DNA from: CAVXZE01 sp964615365
GTDB taxonomy: Bacteria; Myxococcota_A; UBA9160; UBA6930
Assembly: GCA_964615365.1 (NCBI GenBank)
Contig: CAZTOU010000022.1
Location: 1-64,000, forward strand
DNA length: 64,000 nt
Direction: 5' to 3'
Part shown: in pieces, positions 51,115 through 60,252 of the stretch
Layout: the number at the start of each line of letters is the position of its first letter
Position numbering within the stretch: position 1 is the stretch's first letter
Notes under the pieces: generated by a model
Told to the model about the DNA's origin: nothing
Database searches by the model: none
What the model saw: the letters and a program-made list of their open reading frames with translations, nothing else
Translations under genes and position numbers: made by a program

Positions 51115-52446
51115 ATGGGCTCGCCTCGCTCTCTGTGTCGTTTCGTGATCGCCGGCGCGGCGATCGGGCTCGCCCTTCTCCTGATCTCGGGGTCGCGGAC
51201 CGCCCTCGGTGAAGAGGAGCACGTCCGCATCCTGATCGACTCCCCGGCGCCCGGCATTCAGGTGGAGAGCCAGGTTCATCAGGCGCGCATCAGCGGCAAT
51301 GCCGTCGCAGAGGGCGACGAGCCGCTGTACTACGACGTAATGCTCGCCATCGACGTCTCCCAGTCGACGCGAGCCCCGAGCGGCGTCGACGTGGACGGGG
51401 ACGGAGTCGTCGGCGTGAATCCACATCGGGAGCTTCTCCCTCCCGGCGCCTTCCCCGAAGAGGTGCTCTGCACCGATCCCGAGGACTCGATCCTCAACGC
51501 CGAGATCACCGCGGCCCGGGCGCTCATCGAGCGGCTGGACGCGCGCCGGGTGCGCGTGGGGGTGCTCTCCTTCGCGGGAGAGGTCGACCCGGCGACGGGG
51601 AAGCGAAAGCACCTCGACCAGCAGGACGCGTGGCTGGACGTTCCCCTGACCGCCGACCTCGCGTTGATTCACCGCACCCTCGACGCCATCCTCGCCCGCG
51701 GCGCGCGCGGCGCCACCAACTTCGCGGCGGGCGTGCGCCTCGGCGTACGGGAGCTCGCCGGTCTGAGCGGCGCGCAGAGCCAGTCGCGGCCGGATGCGAA
51801 GAAGGTCATCCTCTTCCTCACCGACGGTGCTCCGACCCTTCCGAGCGGCCGCGGCAACGTGATCGACCCCGGAGATCAGGAGGCGGCCGTGCGCGCGGCC
51901 GAGGTGGCCCACAGCGCGGGAGTCACCATCAACACCTACGCCCTCGGGCTGGGAGCCCTCGACTATCCCCGGGTGGTGACCGAGATGGCCAGGGTCTCGC
52001 TCGGAACCTACACGCCGGTGCAGAACCCCGGCGACATCATCATGCTGCTCCAGGGGGTGTCCTTCGCCAACGTCGAGGACGTGGTGTTCAGCAACGTCAC
52101 CACCGGCGACTTCTCCACCGACGTGCGACTCAATCCCGACGGAAGCTTCCAGGGCTATGTGCCGGCGCAAGAGGGAACCAACCGGGTGCGCGTGGTCGCC
52201 CTCGCCAGTGACGGGAGCCGCGGCGCGGTGGAGTTCGAGTTCGTCTTCAAGCGCTCCGAGCTCTCTGGCCGGGACAAGCTCCGTGAACTCGAGGAGATCC
52301 AGCGTCAGAACAAGGCGCTCGAACTCCGGCGTCTCGAGCTGGAGATCAAGGCCTTCCGCGAGCAGCAGCGCAAGGAGATCACCCTCACTCCCGAGGCGCG
52401 GGAGGAGGGGGAAGAGACTACAGAGGCACCAGAGCCGGGTCGCTGA
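51115..52446 (+). CDS. Secreted von Willebrand factor A domain protein
   Basis: 443 residues with an N-terminal signal or anchor (residues about 10-30). The VWA domain (about 70-310) has the MIDAS motif DVSQS (Asp 80, Ser 82, Ser 84), a Thr in ARGATNFAAG, and FLTDGAPTLPSG. Both the metal-ion site and the Ca-like stretch DVDGDGVVGVN are visible. A C-terminal beta-rich region follows, then a coiled coil (about 380-425, ELEEIQRQNKALELRRLELE). Such proteins mediate protein-protein contacts outside the cell or in the periplasm. The gene overlaps the 3' end of the convergent calcium-repeat gene by 29 bases. Confidence 0.85.
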   Translation: MGSPRSLCRFVIAGAAIGLALLLISGSRTALGEEEHVRILIDSPAPGIQVESQVHQARISGNAVAEGDEPLYYDVMLAIDVSQSTRAPSGVDVDGDGVVGVNPHRELLPPGAFPEEVLCTDPEDSILNAEITAARALIERLDARRVRVGVLSFAGEVDPATGKRKHLDQQDAWLDVPLTADLALIHRTLDAILARGARGATNFAAGVRLGVRELAGLSGAQSQSRPDAKKVILFLTDGAPTLPSGRGNVIDPGDQEAAVRAAEVAHSAGVTINTYALGLGALDYPRVVTEMARVSLGTYTPVQNPGDIIMLLQGVSFANVEDVVFSNVTTGDFSTDVRLNPDGSFQGYVPAQEGTNRVRVVALASDGSRGAVEFEFVFKRSELSGRDKLRELEEIQRQNKALELRRLELEIKAFREQQRKEITLTPEAREEGEETTEAPEPGR

Positions 52447-53709
52447 TCTCGCGCTGCTTGAGCTTGCCGCCTTCGTAGACGGACTTGATGTCGATGATGC
52501 CGTCGCCGTTCTTGTCTTGGTCGCGCCGCTTGATGGTGGGCTTGCCCGCGATCTGCTCGTAGGTCTCGAAGGTGTCTCGCTTGCCGTCGCCGCTGCTGTC
52601 CTTCTCGATTCGGACGATCACCTCCTCGCCGCCGATCGTCTCGAAGTGAGTCCAGGTGTCCATGCGGCCGTCCTGGTTCCGGTCTTCGTCGGAACTCACG
52701 ATCTCGCGCTGCTCGTAGCGGACGATCCGATCCAGCGACCCGTCGGAGTTGCCGTCGTGACGTTCTTCGACCAGCGAGCCGCCCTGGAAGATGAAGAACG
52801 CGTCTCGCACTCCGTCGTAGTTGCGGTCTACCTCGCGGGTGGACATGCGTCCGTTCGGACCGTAGCGCTGCCACTCGTCGGCCTCGCCGTCCCTGTCGTT
52901 GTCCCGCTGGATCTCCACCAGGACGCCGCTCTCGTAGATGCTCCAGGTGTCGGTGGTCCCGTCGTAGTTCTTGTCCTCTTCCTTGCGCAGGATGCGGCCC
53001 GTGGCGGCGTCGTGATAGCGCACCTCTTCGGGGTTCCCGTCGCGGTCGGCGTCGAGCGAACGCGCCAGGACCTCGGTTCGCTTCTCGTTGCCCCACTGCC
53101 CCTCGGCAATGGTGCGTTGCTCCTCGTCGAAGATGGAGAGCGGCAGATCGCGCTCCGCCGGTGCGCTGGGTGCCGCCCGGGGATCGGTTCGCGCGAGGAG
53201 CGTCTCGTCGTCGATCTCCTCCTCCGTTCCGGTTCCCTCGGCGCGGAGGGCCTCGTCCCGCTCGATCTGGCGAAGCAGCTCCTCCTGCCGCCGGAGCTCC
53301 GCCTCGATCTCGGCCTCGAGGGTGCCCTGACGGGCCATCTCCTCCTCGATCTCCCGCTCGAGGTCCGCTTCCCGTTCGGCTTCGGATCGGCTCGGGCCCG
53401 CGGAGGATCCGCCCTGCAGGGGCACCTCGCCGGTGACGGCGCTGTAGATGAGCAGCGTGCCGGCGCCGACCGCCGCTCCGATCGCGCCCGCCNNNNNNNN
53501 NNNNNNNNNNNNNNNNNNNNNNNNNNNNNNNNNNNNNNNNNNNNNNNNNNNNNNNNNNNNNNNNNNNNNNNNNNNNNNNNNNNNNNNNNNNNCGCCGGCG
53601 ACGTGGTGGCGCATCCCGCCATCCAGACCAGGATCAGGGCGGCGGCCGAGAGCGTCCACCCGGCGTTCCGTAAGGTGCGCAGCGATTTGCGCATGATGGC
53701 GGTTCTCAT
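52418..53709 (-). CDS. Lipoprotein with eight EF-hand-like calcium-binding repeats, interrupted by the assembly gap
   Basis: The N-terminus comes from ATG 53709 (MRTAIMRKSLRTLRNAG). Its signal sequence ends LILVWMAGC, a plausible lipobox, then ATTSPA runs into the 100-N gap (53493-53592). After the gap the frame reads GAIGAAVGAGTLLIYSA, a glycine-zipper-like segment, then a Glu/Arg-rich coiled coil. Eight DxDxDG-type loops follow at about 25-35 residue spacing: DADRDGNPEE, DKNYDGTTDT, DNDRDGEADE, DRNYDGVRDA, DGNSDGSLDR, DRNQDGRMDT, DSSGDGKRDT and DKNGDGIIDI. Counting 100 N, the two sides are not in frame. This is expected for an arbitrary gap length and not evidence of a frameshift. Probably a calcium-binding envelope protein. 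Confidence 0.7.
53493..53592. other. Assembly gap of 100 N
   Basis: Exactly 100 unknown bases inside the calcium-repeat lipoprotein gene. The flanks encode a signal peptide (upstream side of the gene) and a glycine-zipper-like segment. A repetitive Gly/Ala-coding region is a likely cause of the break. The true length is unknown. Confidence 0.98.
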
Positions 53710-54094
53710 CACCTTGCCCCAATCCCCCATAGGTACCACAGTGGGGGTTTCGCTCCCAGAAGGGAAGGCGGCGGCGACGCGGCGCGGCATCGCATCCCGT
53801 TTGCTGCGGGATCGCCCCGGGGAACCGCTCCAAGGCGTTAACTGCGCTGATCTGCTCCCGAATCGGCTTTCTCGTCGGGTACGCACGAGATCGGGACAAA
53901 ACCCTGGGTGGAGTGTGGGTGTAATTCCAATCGACCCCGGGCGGATTTCGAGCTAGTCTAACGCGGTGCGGCGGTTGGATCGTATACATGCCGATGCGCG
54001 CCTCGGTGTGACGCTAAAGCCCCCACGGCACCGATTTCGCATATTGGCGGCAAGCGATCGACGCGATTCGCCGATGAACCCGTAGAGGAGTGCC
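53710..54094. other. Non-coding divergent gap
   Basis: 385 bases between the calcium-repeat lipoprotein gene (minus) and the patatin gene (plus). Small inverted repeats are present, for example CCCCCA/TGGGGG near 53724-53748 and ATCCCG/CGGGAT near 53792-53813. They could be parts of the minus-strand leader. No clear promoter is visible, and no coding frame with conserved features is seen. Confidence 0.45.
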
Positions 54095-55459
54095 GTGGGA
54101 CTGACACTGATTCGCAAGAGCGATGCCTTCCGCCCCAAGCGAAATCCCAAGGTGGCGCTCGTGCTCGCTGGCGGGGCCGTCTCGGGCGGCGCCTTCAAGG
54201 TCGGCGGCCTCAAGGCCCTCGACGACTATCTCGTCAGCCGGAAGATCACCGACCTCGACCTCTACGTGGGGCTCTCGGCGGGCTCGATCCTCGCGGTCTC
54301 GGCCGCCGCCGGCATCACCCCGGACGAGATGGTGAAGGTTCTCGAAGGCACCAGCTCCCGCTTCGACCAGCTCAGCCCCCTCGACTTCTACAAGCCCAAC
54401 GTCCGCGAGTTCGTGGAGCGCCCCGCCAAGTTCATCTACGACCTGCTCGCCTACGCGCCGGGCGTGACCTATGAGCTCGCGCGCCAGATCCCGAAGCTGC
54501 CCAGGACGCTGGCCCCGAGCCTCCGCGCCTTCCTGAAGAAGCCCAGCTACACGCGGGCGGAGGCCGTCGCGATCAAGCTCATCGAGCACGTCTCGCCCTC
54601 GCGCGAGATCCCCGCTCTCACCAACCACATCCCGACCGGTCTCTTCGAGAACGCGGGGCTCGAGCGCTGGCTGCGCAGGAATCTCCAACGTATCCGCATG
54701 CCCAACGATTTCCGGGCCTTCGAGGAGAAGAGGGGCCGTAGCCTCTACATCGCCGCCTGCGATCTCGATACGGCAGAGCGCGTGATCTTCGGCGCCGACG
54801 AGAACTGCGACGTCACCATCTCCGAGGCCATGCAGGCCTCGACGGCGCTTCCCGTCTTCTTCAAACCGCCGCGCTTGAATGGCATCGACTACATGGATGG
54901 CGGGATTCGCAACACCGCCAACATCGACGTCGCCATCGACAAGGGTGCGGACCTGATCATCTGCTACAACCCGTTCCGCCCCTTCCTGAACCGGATCGAC
55001 GACGAGCGGGGCGAATCACACTACTTCTCCGAGGGTCGCTATCTCGCAGACCGCGGTCTCAATGTCGTGATCAACCAGGTCTTCCGTACGCTGCTGCACT
55101 CCCGGCTCAAGCTCGCCCTTCAGCGCTACCTGGCCGACACCCGCTTCCAAGGCGACATCGTCCTGCTCGAGCCCCGGGATCGCGACGCCGAGTTCTTTGC
55201 CATCAACCCGCTGGCGTTCTGGAAGCGCGCCCAGGCGATTCGCGAGGGATTCGAATCCGTCCGGGTGACCATCGAGCAGAACTACGATCAGCTTGCCCGG
55301 GTCCTGGGCCGCTATGGCCTGGAGATGGACCGCAAGACGGCGCGGCGCAAGGCCGATCGGCTGCGCGCGGCGCGGGGCTGGAAGCTCACCGAGGACTCCC
55401 CGCCCGAGGAAGCGCCCGAGCTTCCCACCCTGCACCTGGTGAACGCCAAGCGGGCCTAG
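54095..55459 (+). CDS. Patatin-like phospholipase
   Basis: 454 residues from GTG at 54095, with AGAGGAG upstream. The oxyanion loop is VLAGGAVSGGAFKVGGL, the nucleophile elbow is VGLSAGSILA (Ser 61), and the catalytic Asp is in YMDGGIRNTA (Asp 268). The Ser-Asp dyad is complete, so the enzyme should hydrolyse lipid acyl esters. The central insert (about 95-190) is helical and rich in Pro and Leu and may contact the membrane. The C-terminal 100 residues are charged (RKTARRKADRLRAARGW). No signal peptide is visible, so it is likely cytosolic or membrane-peripheral. Confidence 0.9.
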   Translation: MGLTLIRKSDAFRPKRNPKVALVLAGGAVSGGAFKVGGLKALDDYLVSRKITDLDLYVGLSAGSILAVSAAAGITPDEMVKVLEGTSSRFDQLSPLDFYKPNVREFVERPAKFIYDLLAYAPGVTYELARQIPKLPRTLAPSLRAFLKKPSYTRAEAVAIKLIEHVSPSREIPALTNHIPTGLFENAGLERWLRRNLQRIRMPNDFRAFEEKRGRSLYIAACDLDTAERVIFGADENCDVTISEAMQASTALPVFFKPPRLNGIDYMDGGIRNTANIDVAIDKGADLIICYNPFRPFLNRIDDERGESHYFSEGRYLADRGLNVVINQVFRTLLHSRLKLALQRYLADTRFQGDIVLLEPRDRDAEFFAINPLAFWKRAQAIREGFESVRVTIEQNYDQLARVLGRYGLEMDRKTARRKADRLRAARGWKLTEDSPPEEAPELPTLHLVNAKRA

Positions 55460-55637
55460 TCCTAGCCCCCTCACCGGCTCGCCTCTGCGGGCACCGGGCC
55501 CTGGGGTGCGGCGCACCGCTAGGTGGAGCATCGCCCCTAGGGTGGAGATCTTGCTCCCCGGGGGACATCGTGTTATCGTAGAAGGTTACCCTTTCGCTGG
55601 CGCCGGCTCGACACCGGCCGCAAGGTTCCGTAGTGCG

Positions 55638-56411
55638 ATGTGCACGCTGATCGTCCTGCACCGCTGCTTCAGAGAGGCTCCGCTCGTCCTCGCGGCGAAC
55701 CGCGACGAGTACCTGGATCGGCCCGCGGAGAAGCCGGCCCTGCGCCGGGTGGGCCAGCGCGGAGTCCTTGCCCCGCGGGATCTCCAGGCCGGGGGAACCT
55801 GGCTGGGCCTGAACGACGCGGGGGTGGTCGCGGCGCTCACCAACCGCCCCTGTCGGAGCCCCGACGCGTCGGCCCGGTCTCGGGGCCTGGTGGTCCTCGA
55901 CGCGCTGGGCGCCGGGTCCGCGGTGGAGGCGATCGAGGTGCTCGCGGGCGCTCCGGAGGGGGCCTACAACCCCTTCAACTTCTTCGTCTCCGATGCGGAG
56001 AGAGCGTTCGCGGCCACCTGCGAGGGAAAATTGCGCGTCACCGAACTCGCGCCCGGGCCACATGTCATAGGGAACGTCGATCCCGACGACAGGAATGCTC
56101 CGAAGATCGCAGGGTTGCTGGCGCGCGCCGAGAGGATCGCCAAGTGCGGCGTCGATCAGGCGCTGGGCGAGCTGGCCGAGCTGTGCCGGTCTCACGAGGG
56201 GAACGGGGCGCGCGGCACTCTAGACGACACCTGCATCCATGCGGGCGGCTATGGGACCCGGAGCAGCACCCTGATCCAACTCGGGCCCGACGCTTCCCGA
56301 AACGAGTTCCGTCACGCGGAAGGCGCCCCCTGCCAGACTGAGTACGAGAACCTGACCCCGTTCCTCTTCGAGCTGGATCCCCCACCGGCATCGACGCAGG
56401 AACTCCGATGA
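55638..56411 (+). CDS. NRDE-family protein (TANGO2-like)
   Basis: 257 residues from ATG at 55638 (MCTLIVLHRCF). Cys 2 is the conserved N-terminal residue of the family, and the eponymous motif is NRDEYLDRPA. Then come GGTWLGLNDAGVVAALTNRP, YNPFNFFVSD and HVIGNVDPDD. An N-terminal-nucleophile fold is expected. The function of bacterial members is poorly known; the human homologue TANGO2 is tied to lipid and heme metabolism. The upstream in-frame extension is ignored because the family starts with Met-Cys-Thr. Confidence 0.88.
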   Translation: MCTLIVLHRCFREAPLVLAANRDEYLDRPAEKPALRRVGQRGVLAPRDLQAGGTWLGLNDAGVVAALTNRPCRSPDASARSRGLVVLDALGAGSAVEAIEVLAGAPEGAYNPFNFFVSDAERAFAATCEGKLRVTELAPGPHVIGNVDPDDRNAPKIAGLLARAERIAKCGVDQALGELAELCRSHEGNGARGTLDDTCIHAGGYGTRSSTLIQLGPDASRNEFRHAEGAPCQTEYENLTPFLFELDPPPASTQELR

Positions 56412-56421
56412 GGAAGGCAAC

Positions 56422-56748
56422 TTGAGACGTATCGGTAGCAACATTCGGAAGCAGAACGCAGAGCAGCGGAGCAATCGCTTGATTCGCAACATCATCCGCT
56501 ACACAGAGGAGGAAAAGCCGCTCAACGACTATCCCAAGAAGATCATCTCACCGCCGAAGGCCTCTAGCTGCTGCACGGATGAGAACCGGGTCACCGTGGG
56601 CAGCGTGCGCGAGGTAGACGGCTTCAAGTTCTGCTACAAGATCTGCGAGTCTTGCGGGCACGCGGTCCGTTACTACTACCCGGCCGCCGAGGGCACCAGT
56701 GCCGCGGTGAAGAACTACCGCCGGTGGAAGAAGTACATGGTCCAATAG
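56422..56748 (+). CDS. 108-residue zinc-binding-like protein of unknown function
   Basis: The start is TTG at 56422, with AGGAAGG five bases upstream, ten bases after the NRDE stop, so the two are probably co-transcribed. A basic N-terminal half (RRIGSNIRKQNAEQRSNRLI) precedes a Cys set: SSCC, then FCYKICESCGHAVRYYYP. The pattern C-C...C-x3-C-x2-C could bind zinc. The family is not recognised. An intrinsic terminator follows 22 bases after the stop. Confidence 0.62.
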   Translation: MRRIGSNIRKQNAEQRSNRLIRNIIRYTEEEKPLNDYPKKIISPPKASSCCTDENRVTVGSVREVDGFKFCYKICESCGHAVRYYYPAAEGTSAAVKNYRRWKKYMVQ

Positions 56749-56770
56749 CCCGAAGATCGGAGGACGATCT

Positions 56771-56806
56771 GCGAGGCGACCTCTACCGGTCGCCTCGTTC
56801 TCTTTT
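56771..56806 (+). terminator. Rho-independent terminator
   Basis: A 9-bp stem CGAGGCGAC (56772-56780) / GTCGCCTCG (56789-56797) with an 8-base loop is followed by TTCTCTTTT. It ends the NRDE/zinc-protein transcript and lies only 15 bases before the folC start. folC may therefore depend on read-through or a promoter inside the loop region. Confidence 0.8.
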
Positions 56807-56820
56807 GAAGGCGGGATTTC

Positions 56821-58137
56821 ATGGCGACTCTCGAGGAGGCGGAGGCGTATCTCTCGGGGCTCATCAATGTCGAGAGAGCGCCCCACGCTCGCCGCTTTCG
56901 CTTCTCGCTGGAGCCGATCCGATGCCTCCTCGATCGGATGGGAAACCCCCACGCGGGGCTCGCGATCCTCCACATCGCCGGATCCAAGGGAAAGGGGTCG
57001 ACCGCCCTGCTCGCGGAGGGGCTCCTGCGGGCCCACGGGCTGCGGGTGGGAACCTTCACCTCTCCTCACCTGGAGTCGTGGACCGAGCGCTTTCGGATCG
57101 ACGGGGAGGAGGTGGCGGGAGAGAAGCTGGCGGAGGTCGTGGAGCGGCTGCGGCCCGAGGTCGACGCGCTCCGAGACGAGCGACCCGAAGACGCCCCCAG
57201 CTTCTTCGACGCCACCACCGCAGCGGCGATTGCCCTCTTCGCGGACGCCGGAGTCGATTACGCGGTGCTGGAGGTGGGTCTCGGCGGCCGTCTGGACTCG
57301 ACCAACATCGTGACGCCCAGAGTGGCCTGTGTGACGAGCATCGAGCTCGAGCATACCGAGAAGCTGGGTACCACCCTGGCGGCGATCGCCGGCGAGAAGG
57401 CCGGCATCGCCAAGCCCGGTGTTCCCCTCGTCATGGGGCCCCTTCCGGCCGAGGCGGCGGCGGTGGTGGAGGAGCGCGCCGGCCGGCTCGGCTGTCCGCT
57501 GGCGCGGTACGGGAGGGAGTTCGCTGCCGAGATCCTGGAGGAGGAGCTCGACGGTCAGCGAATCCGCTTCCGCGAGGGTGCACTGGTCGTAGAGGCGCGG
57601 CTCGGCGTGGCGGGCGCCCACCAGGCGCGCAACGCCGCGATGGCTCTCGCCTGCGTGCGGCGTCTGGGGGCGATTCCCGGCGGGCTCGATCCCGGCATCG
57701 CGCAGCGCGCCTTTGGTCATGCGACGCTTCCCGCGCGGATCGAGTTCCTCTCCCACCGCCCCTGGATGGTCGTGGATTCCGCCCACACCGCCGCCTCCGC
57801 CGCCGCGCTGGCGGACACCCTCGCCCGCATCCCCCGCGAACGGGGCCACCTGGTGCTCTCCATCTCCGCCGGCAAGGATCTGGCCGCGATCTGTCGCAGC
57901 CTGGTTCCCTTCGCCGACCAGCTCACCCTCACGCGGGCGGAACCGGTCCGCTCGCTGGCGCCCGAGGAGGTGATCCCGGCCGTTCGCAGCGTGGCGGCCG
58001 ATCTCATCCCACGGGTGGAGCCGGATCCGCTGGCTGCGGTCCGCACCGCGCGGGAGGGACTCGGGCCCGGGGATCTGCTCTGCATCGCGGGCTCCGTGTA
58101 TCTCGCCGGAATCGCGCGACGCGCGCTGATCGATTAG
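56821..58137 (+). CDS. folC: Folylpolyglutamate synthase/dihydrofolate synthase
   Basis: 438 residues from ATG at 56821, with GAAGGCGGG upstream. The Mur-ligase-family ATP loop is AGSKGKGSTA (about 53-62). Then TSPHLESWTERF, SFFDATTAAAI, VLEVGLGGRLDSTN, and ITSIE-type HTEKLG/GEKAGIAK blocks are present. The motif near the C-terminal domain is VVDSAHT where most have DGAHN. It adds glutamate to folates and may also make dihydrofolate from dihydropteroate. The stop overlaps the stop of the convergent GH20 gene. Family length is about 420-440. Confidence 0.9.
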   Translation: MATLEEAEAYLSGLINVERAPHARRFRFSLEPIRCLLDRMGNPHAGLAILHIAGSKGKGSTALLAEGLLRAHGLRVGTFTSPHLESWTERFRIDGEEVAGEKLAEVVERLRPEVDALRDERPEDAPSFFDATTAAAIALFADAGVDYAVLEVGLGGRLDSTNIVTPRVACVTSIELEHTEKLGTTLAAIAGEKAGIAKPGVPLVMGPLPAEAAAVVEERAGRLGCPLARYGREFAAEILEEELDGQRIRFREGALVVEARLGVAGAHQARNAAMALACVRRLGAIPGGLDPGIAQRAFGHATLPARIEFLSHRPWMVVDSAHTAASAAALADTLARIPRERGHLVLSISAGKDLAAICRSLVPFADQLTLTRAEPVRSLAPEEVIPAVRSVAADLIPRVEPDPLAAVRTAREGLGPGDLLCIAGSVYLAGIARRALID

Positions 58138-60077
58138 CCGCTTCCCTCGAGGAGCTGGCGAAGCTCGCGGTGGATGGAGCGCAGTTCGATCTCGGCGTGA
58201 TCCGGCGCCGGAGGCGGGGCCGCGTTTCGCCGCAATGCCCGCGCGGCCCGCCGCAGGCTCTGCCGGGAGAGGTCGATTCGCCGCCGGGTGACGTCGAGGT
58301 TCGAGGGTTGGCTCCGCGCCAGCCAGAGGCGCGCCAGCTCCTTGCCGAGCTCCGTCTGCTCGCCGGCCAGCCGCTCCAGGGTCCCGGCCAGGCACCGCCT
58401 CCCCGCCGCGTCGAGGCGGCCGGGCCGCCTGCGCCAGGCGAGCCACTCACCGGCCGCGAGCGCCTTGCGGACCGCGAAGAGCGACGCGTCGGTGGCGTAG
58501 CTGAGCTCGTCCCGAGTGAGGGGATCCCTCTCGAAGGCGTCTCTGGCCTTGCGCAGACGCAGCCTGCATTGCTCCAGACGCCGCAGACTGCGGCGCAGCG
58601 CCGCCGGCTTCGCCTGCTGCAGAAAGAAGGCGCGATCGAGATCGTCGAAGAAGAGATACTGGAACGCCGACGCGTTGAAGATCCGGAAGCCCGCATCGTG
58701 GACGGCGCCCAGCGCGCGGTAGCAGCCGGCTACCGCTCCGCGCGTCTCGCCGAAGAGCAGCCGGCCGAAGGCGCGATCGAAGCTCTTCGGGTCGGTCTCT
58801 CCGGACCAGGCCTGCTGGGCGGTCCACGCGAAGGCGAGCCAGGAGTTGCCGAGGAGGTTGTAGTGCCCGTAGTCCCCCCAGTCGGTGCAGATCACCCCCA
58901 GCGCGCCGTGGCGCCGCGCCGCGTCGCTCCAGCGCGAGATGTTCAAGATGCTGTTCTCCACCCGCGGAAACAGGCAGTTCCAGGTGGAGGTGCCCGGGCA
59001 GACCAGGAACTCGATTCCGTTGCGGCGGTACGCCTCCACACGATCGAAATCGAACTCGGCCTCATACCACCAGTCGAGCAGGATCAGGTCGCGGTCCATC
59101 TCCGGAATGATCTGCGGGTGGCCGTAGACCACGTCTCCCCAGATCATGGTCCGCTTGCCGTGCTGTGCGGCGAGGTCACGGACCCGCCGCACGTGCTCCA
59201 GGAACACGCCCCCGCGCCCCAGCTTCTCGCCGAGTTGCTTCGACTTCCCCTGGCACAGATCCCAGGGCTCGTCGCAGTTGGCGTTGAAGAGCGGGGAGCG
59301 GAAGTTGGGGAGGTACTCGCCCAGGAGGTCGCGGAGCAGCTCGTAGGTCCCGGGTTCGGCGGGGGAGAGGGTCCAGCCGTCGTCGGTCTCGTCGAGCCCG
59401 GCGTAGGCGGCGTGCTTGAGGACGTGGCCCATGTGGCCGAAGGATTGGAGCGTGGGAATCAGATCCACGTGCCGCTCGGCCGCGTAGGCATCCAGCTCCC
59501 GCATCGTCTCGGCGTCGAGGGGGGAGTCGTGGGCGCCAATCAGCGGGTGGCGCCTGAAGCGGAAGGTGTGCTCCGTGTAGAGCATCAGGGCGTTGAGCTT
59601 GAGCCGCACGCACAGGTCGATCAGCCCCTTCACACATTTCCCGGTCGGGACCTTGCCCCGGGAGACGTCGAGCATCAGCCCCCGGAGCCGGAAATCCGGG
59701 GCGTCTTCGATCTCGCATGCCGGGATGCGCCCACTCGGGGTCACGAGCTGGGCGAGTGTCTCCACCGCGTAGCGAAGCCCGGCGGGGCCAGCGGCGATCG
59801 CCTCGACGTACTTCGGTGTCACGCGAATCCGGTAGGACTCTCCCTCGTCTCCCTCCCGCCGCAGCTCGATCCGGGACCCCAGCCCGTCGGTCCGGGCGTG
59901 TCCCTCGATCGGAAGCACCCGGCCGGAGATTCGGTGCAGCGCGTCGCGCAGGACGCGCGCGGAGGTGAAATCCGAATCGACGGCGTTCGGCGTCAGTACC
60001 AGGGGAGTTCCTGCGCGGAGCGGAAAGGATCCCGCGGCGGCGCGAATCGTCGAAGGGGCGGGCAGCAGGGGAATCAT
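58134..60077 (-). CDS. Family 20 glycoside hydrolase (beta-N-acetylhexosaminidase-like)
   Basis: 647 residues from ATG at 60077. An N-terminal GH20b-type domain (about 1-125, IEGHARTDGLGSRIELR) precedes the TIM barrel: FRLRGLMLDVSRGKVPT, LNALMLYTEHTFRF, then IPTLQSFGHMGH. The catalytic Asp-Glu pair is in FNANCDEPWDL (Asp 269, Glu 270). The usual Gly-Gly before the pair is replaced by Asn-Cys, marking a divergent subfamily. The last 150 residues are Arg/Leu-rich and helical. No signal peptide, so it acts inside the cell. It probably removes N-acetylhexosamine or a similar sugar. Confidence 0.85.
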   Translation of the reverse strand: MIPLLPAPSTIRAAAGSFPLRAGTPLVLTPNAVDSDFTSARVLRDALHRISGRVLPIEGHARTDGLGSRIELRREGDEGESYRIRVTPKYVEAIAAGPAGLRYAVETLAQLVTPSGRIPACEIEDAPDFRLRGLMLDVSRGKVPTGKCVKGLIDLCVRLKLNALMLYTEHTFRFRRHPLIGAHDSPLDAETMRELDAYAAERHVDLIPTLQSFGHMGHVLKHAAYAGLDETDDGWTLSPAEPGTYELLRDLLGEYLPNFRSPLFNANCDEPWDLCQGKSKQLGEKLGRGGVFLEHVRRVRDLAAQHGKRTMIWGDVVYGHPQIIPEMDRDLILLDWWYEAEFDFDRVEAYRRNGIEFLVCPGTSTWNCLFPRVENSILNISRWSDAARRHGALGVICTDWGDYGHYNLLGNSWLAFAWTAQQAWSGETDPKSFDRAFGRLLFGETRGAVAGCYRALGAVHDAGFRIFNASAFQYLFFDDLDRAFFLQQAKPAALRRSLRRLEQCRLRLRKARDAFERDPLTRDELSYATDASLFAVRKALAAGEWLAWRRRPGRLDAAGRRCLAGTLERLAGEQTELGKELARLWLARSQPSNLDVTRRRIDLSRQSLRRAARALRRNAAPPPAPDHAEIELRSIHRELRQLLEGSG

Positions 60078-60121
60078 GGGGGGGCAGTCTAGCCCGCTCC
60101 CCGATGCTCCGGGAAAGGCGA

Positions 60122-60181
60122 AGCGCCCGGGCTGACTCCTCGCGCAAACGCGCGAGGGGAGGGGTAGCCAGTCCGGGCGCT
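60122..60181. other. Nested hairpin element between genes, possible structured RNA
   Basis: The outer stem AGCGCCCGG (60122-60130) / CCGGGCGCT (60173-60181) encloses an inner stem CCTCGCGC (60138-60145) / GCGCGAGG (60150-60157) with loop AAAC. Both stems are perfect. The element lies between the 3' end of the homocysteine methyltransferase gene and the 5' end of the GH20 gene, both minus strand, about 45 bases upstream of the GH20 start. It could be a leader RNA of GH20 or a terminator-like structure. It matches no riboswitch consensus I know. Confidence 0.5.
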
Positions 60182-60252
60182 GAGAGCTGAATCCGCCTGC
60201 CCCATGGATAGAGCAAGGCCTGTGCCAGACCGAACCCCCCCGCGGACCTTCT

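Noticed and set aside
52430..53100. Regularly spaced repeats that could suggest a CRISPR or tandem DNA repeat
   Set aside because: The periodicity is at the protein level (calcium-loop repeats); the DNA units differ and there are no constant direct repeats with unique spacers.
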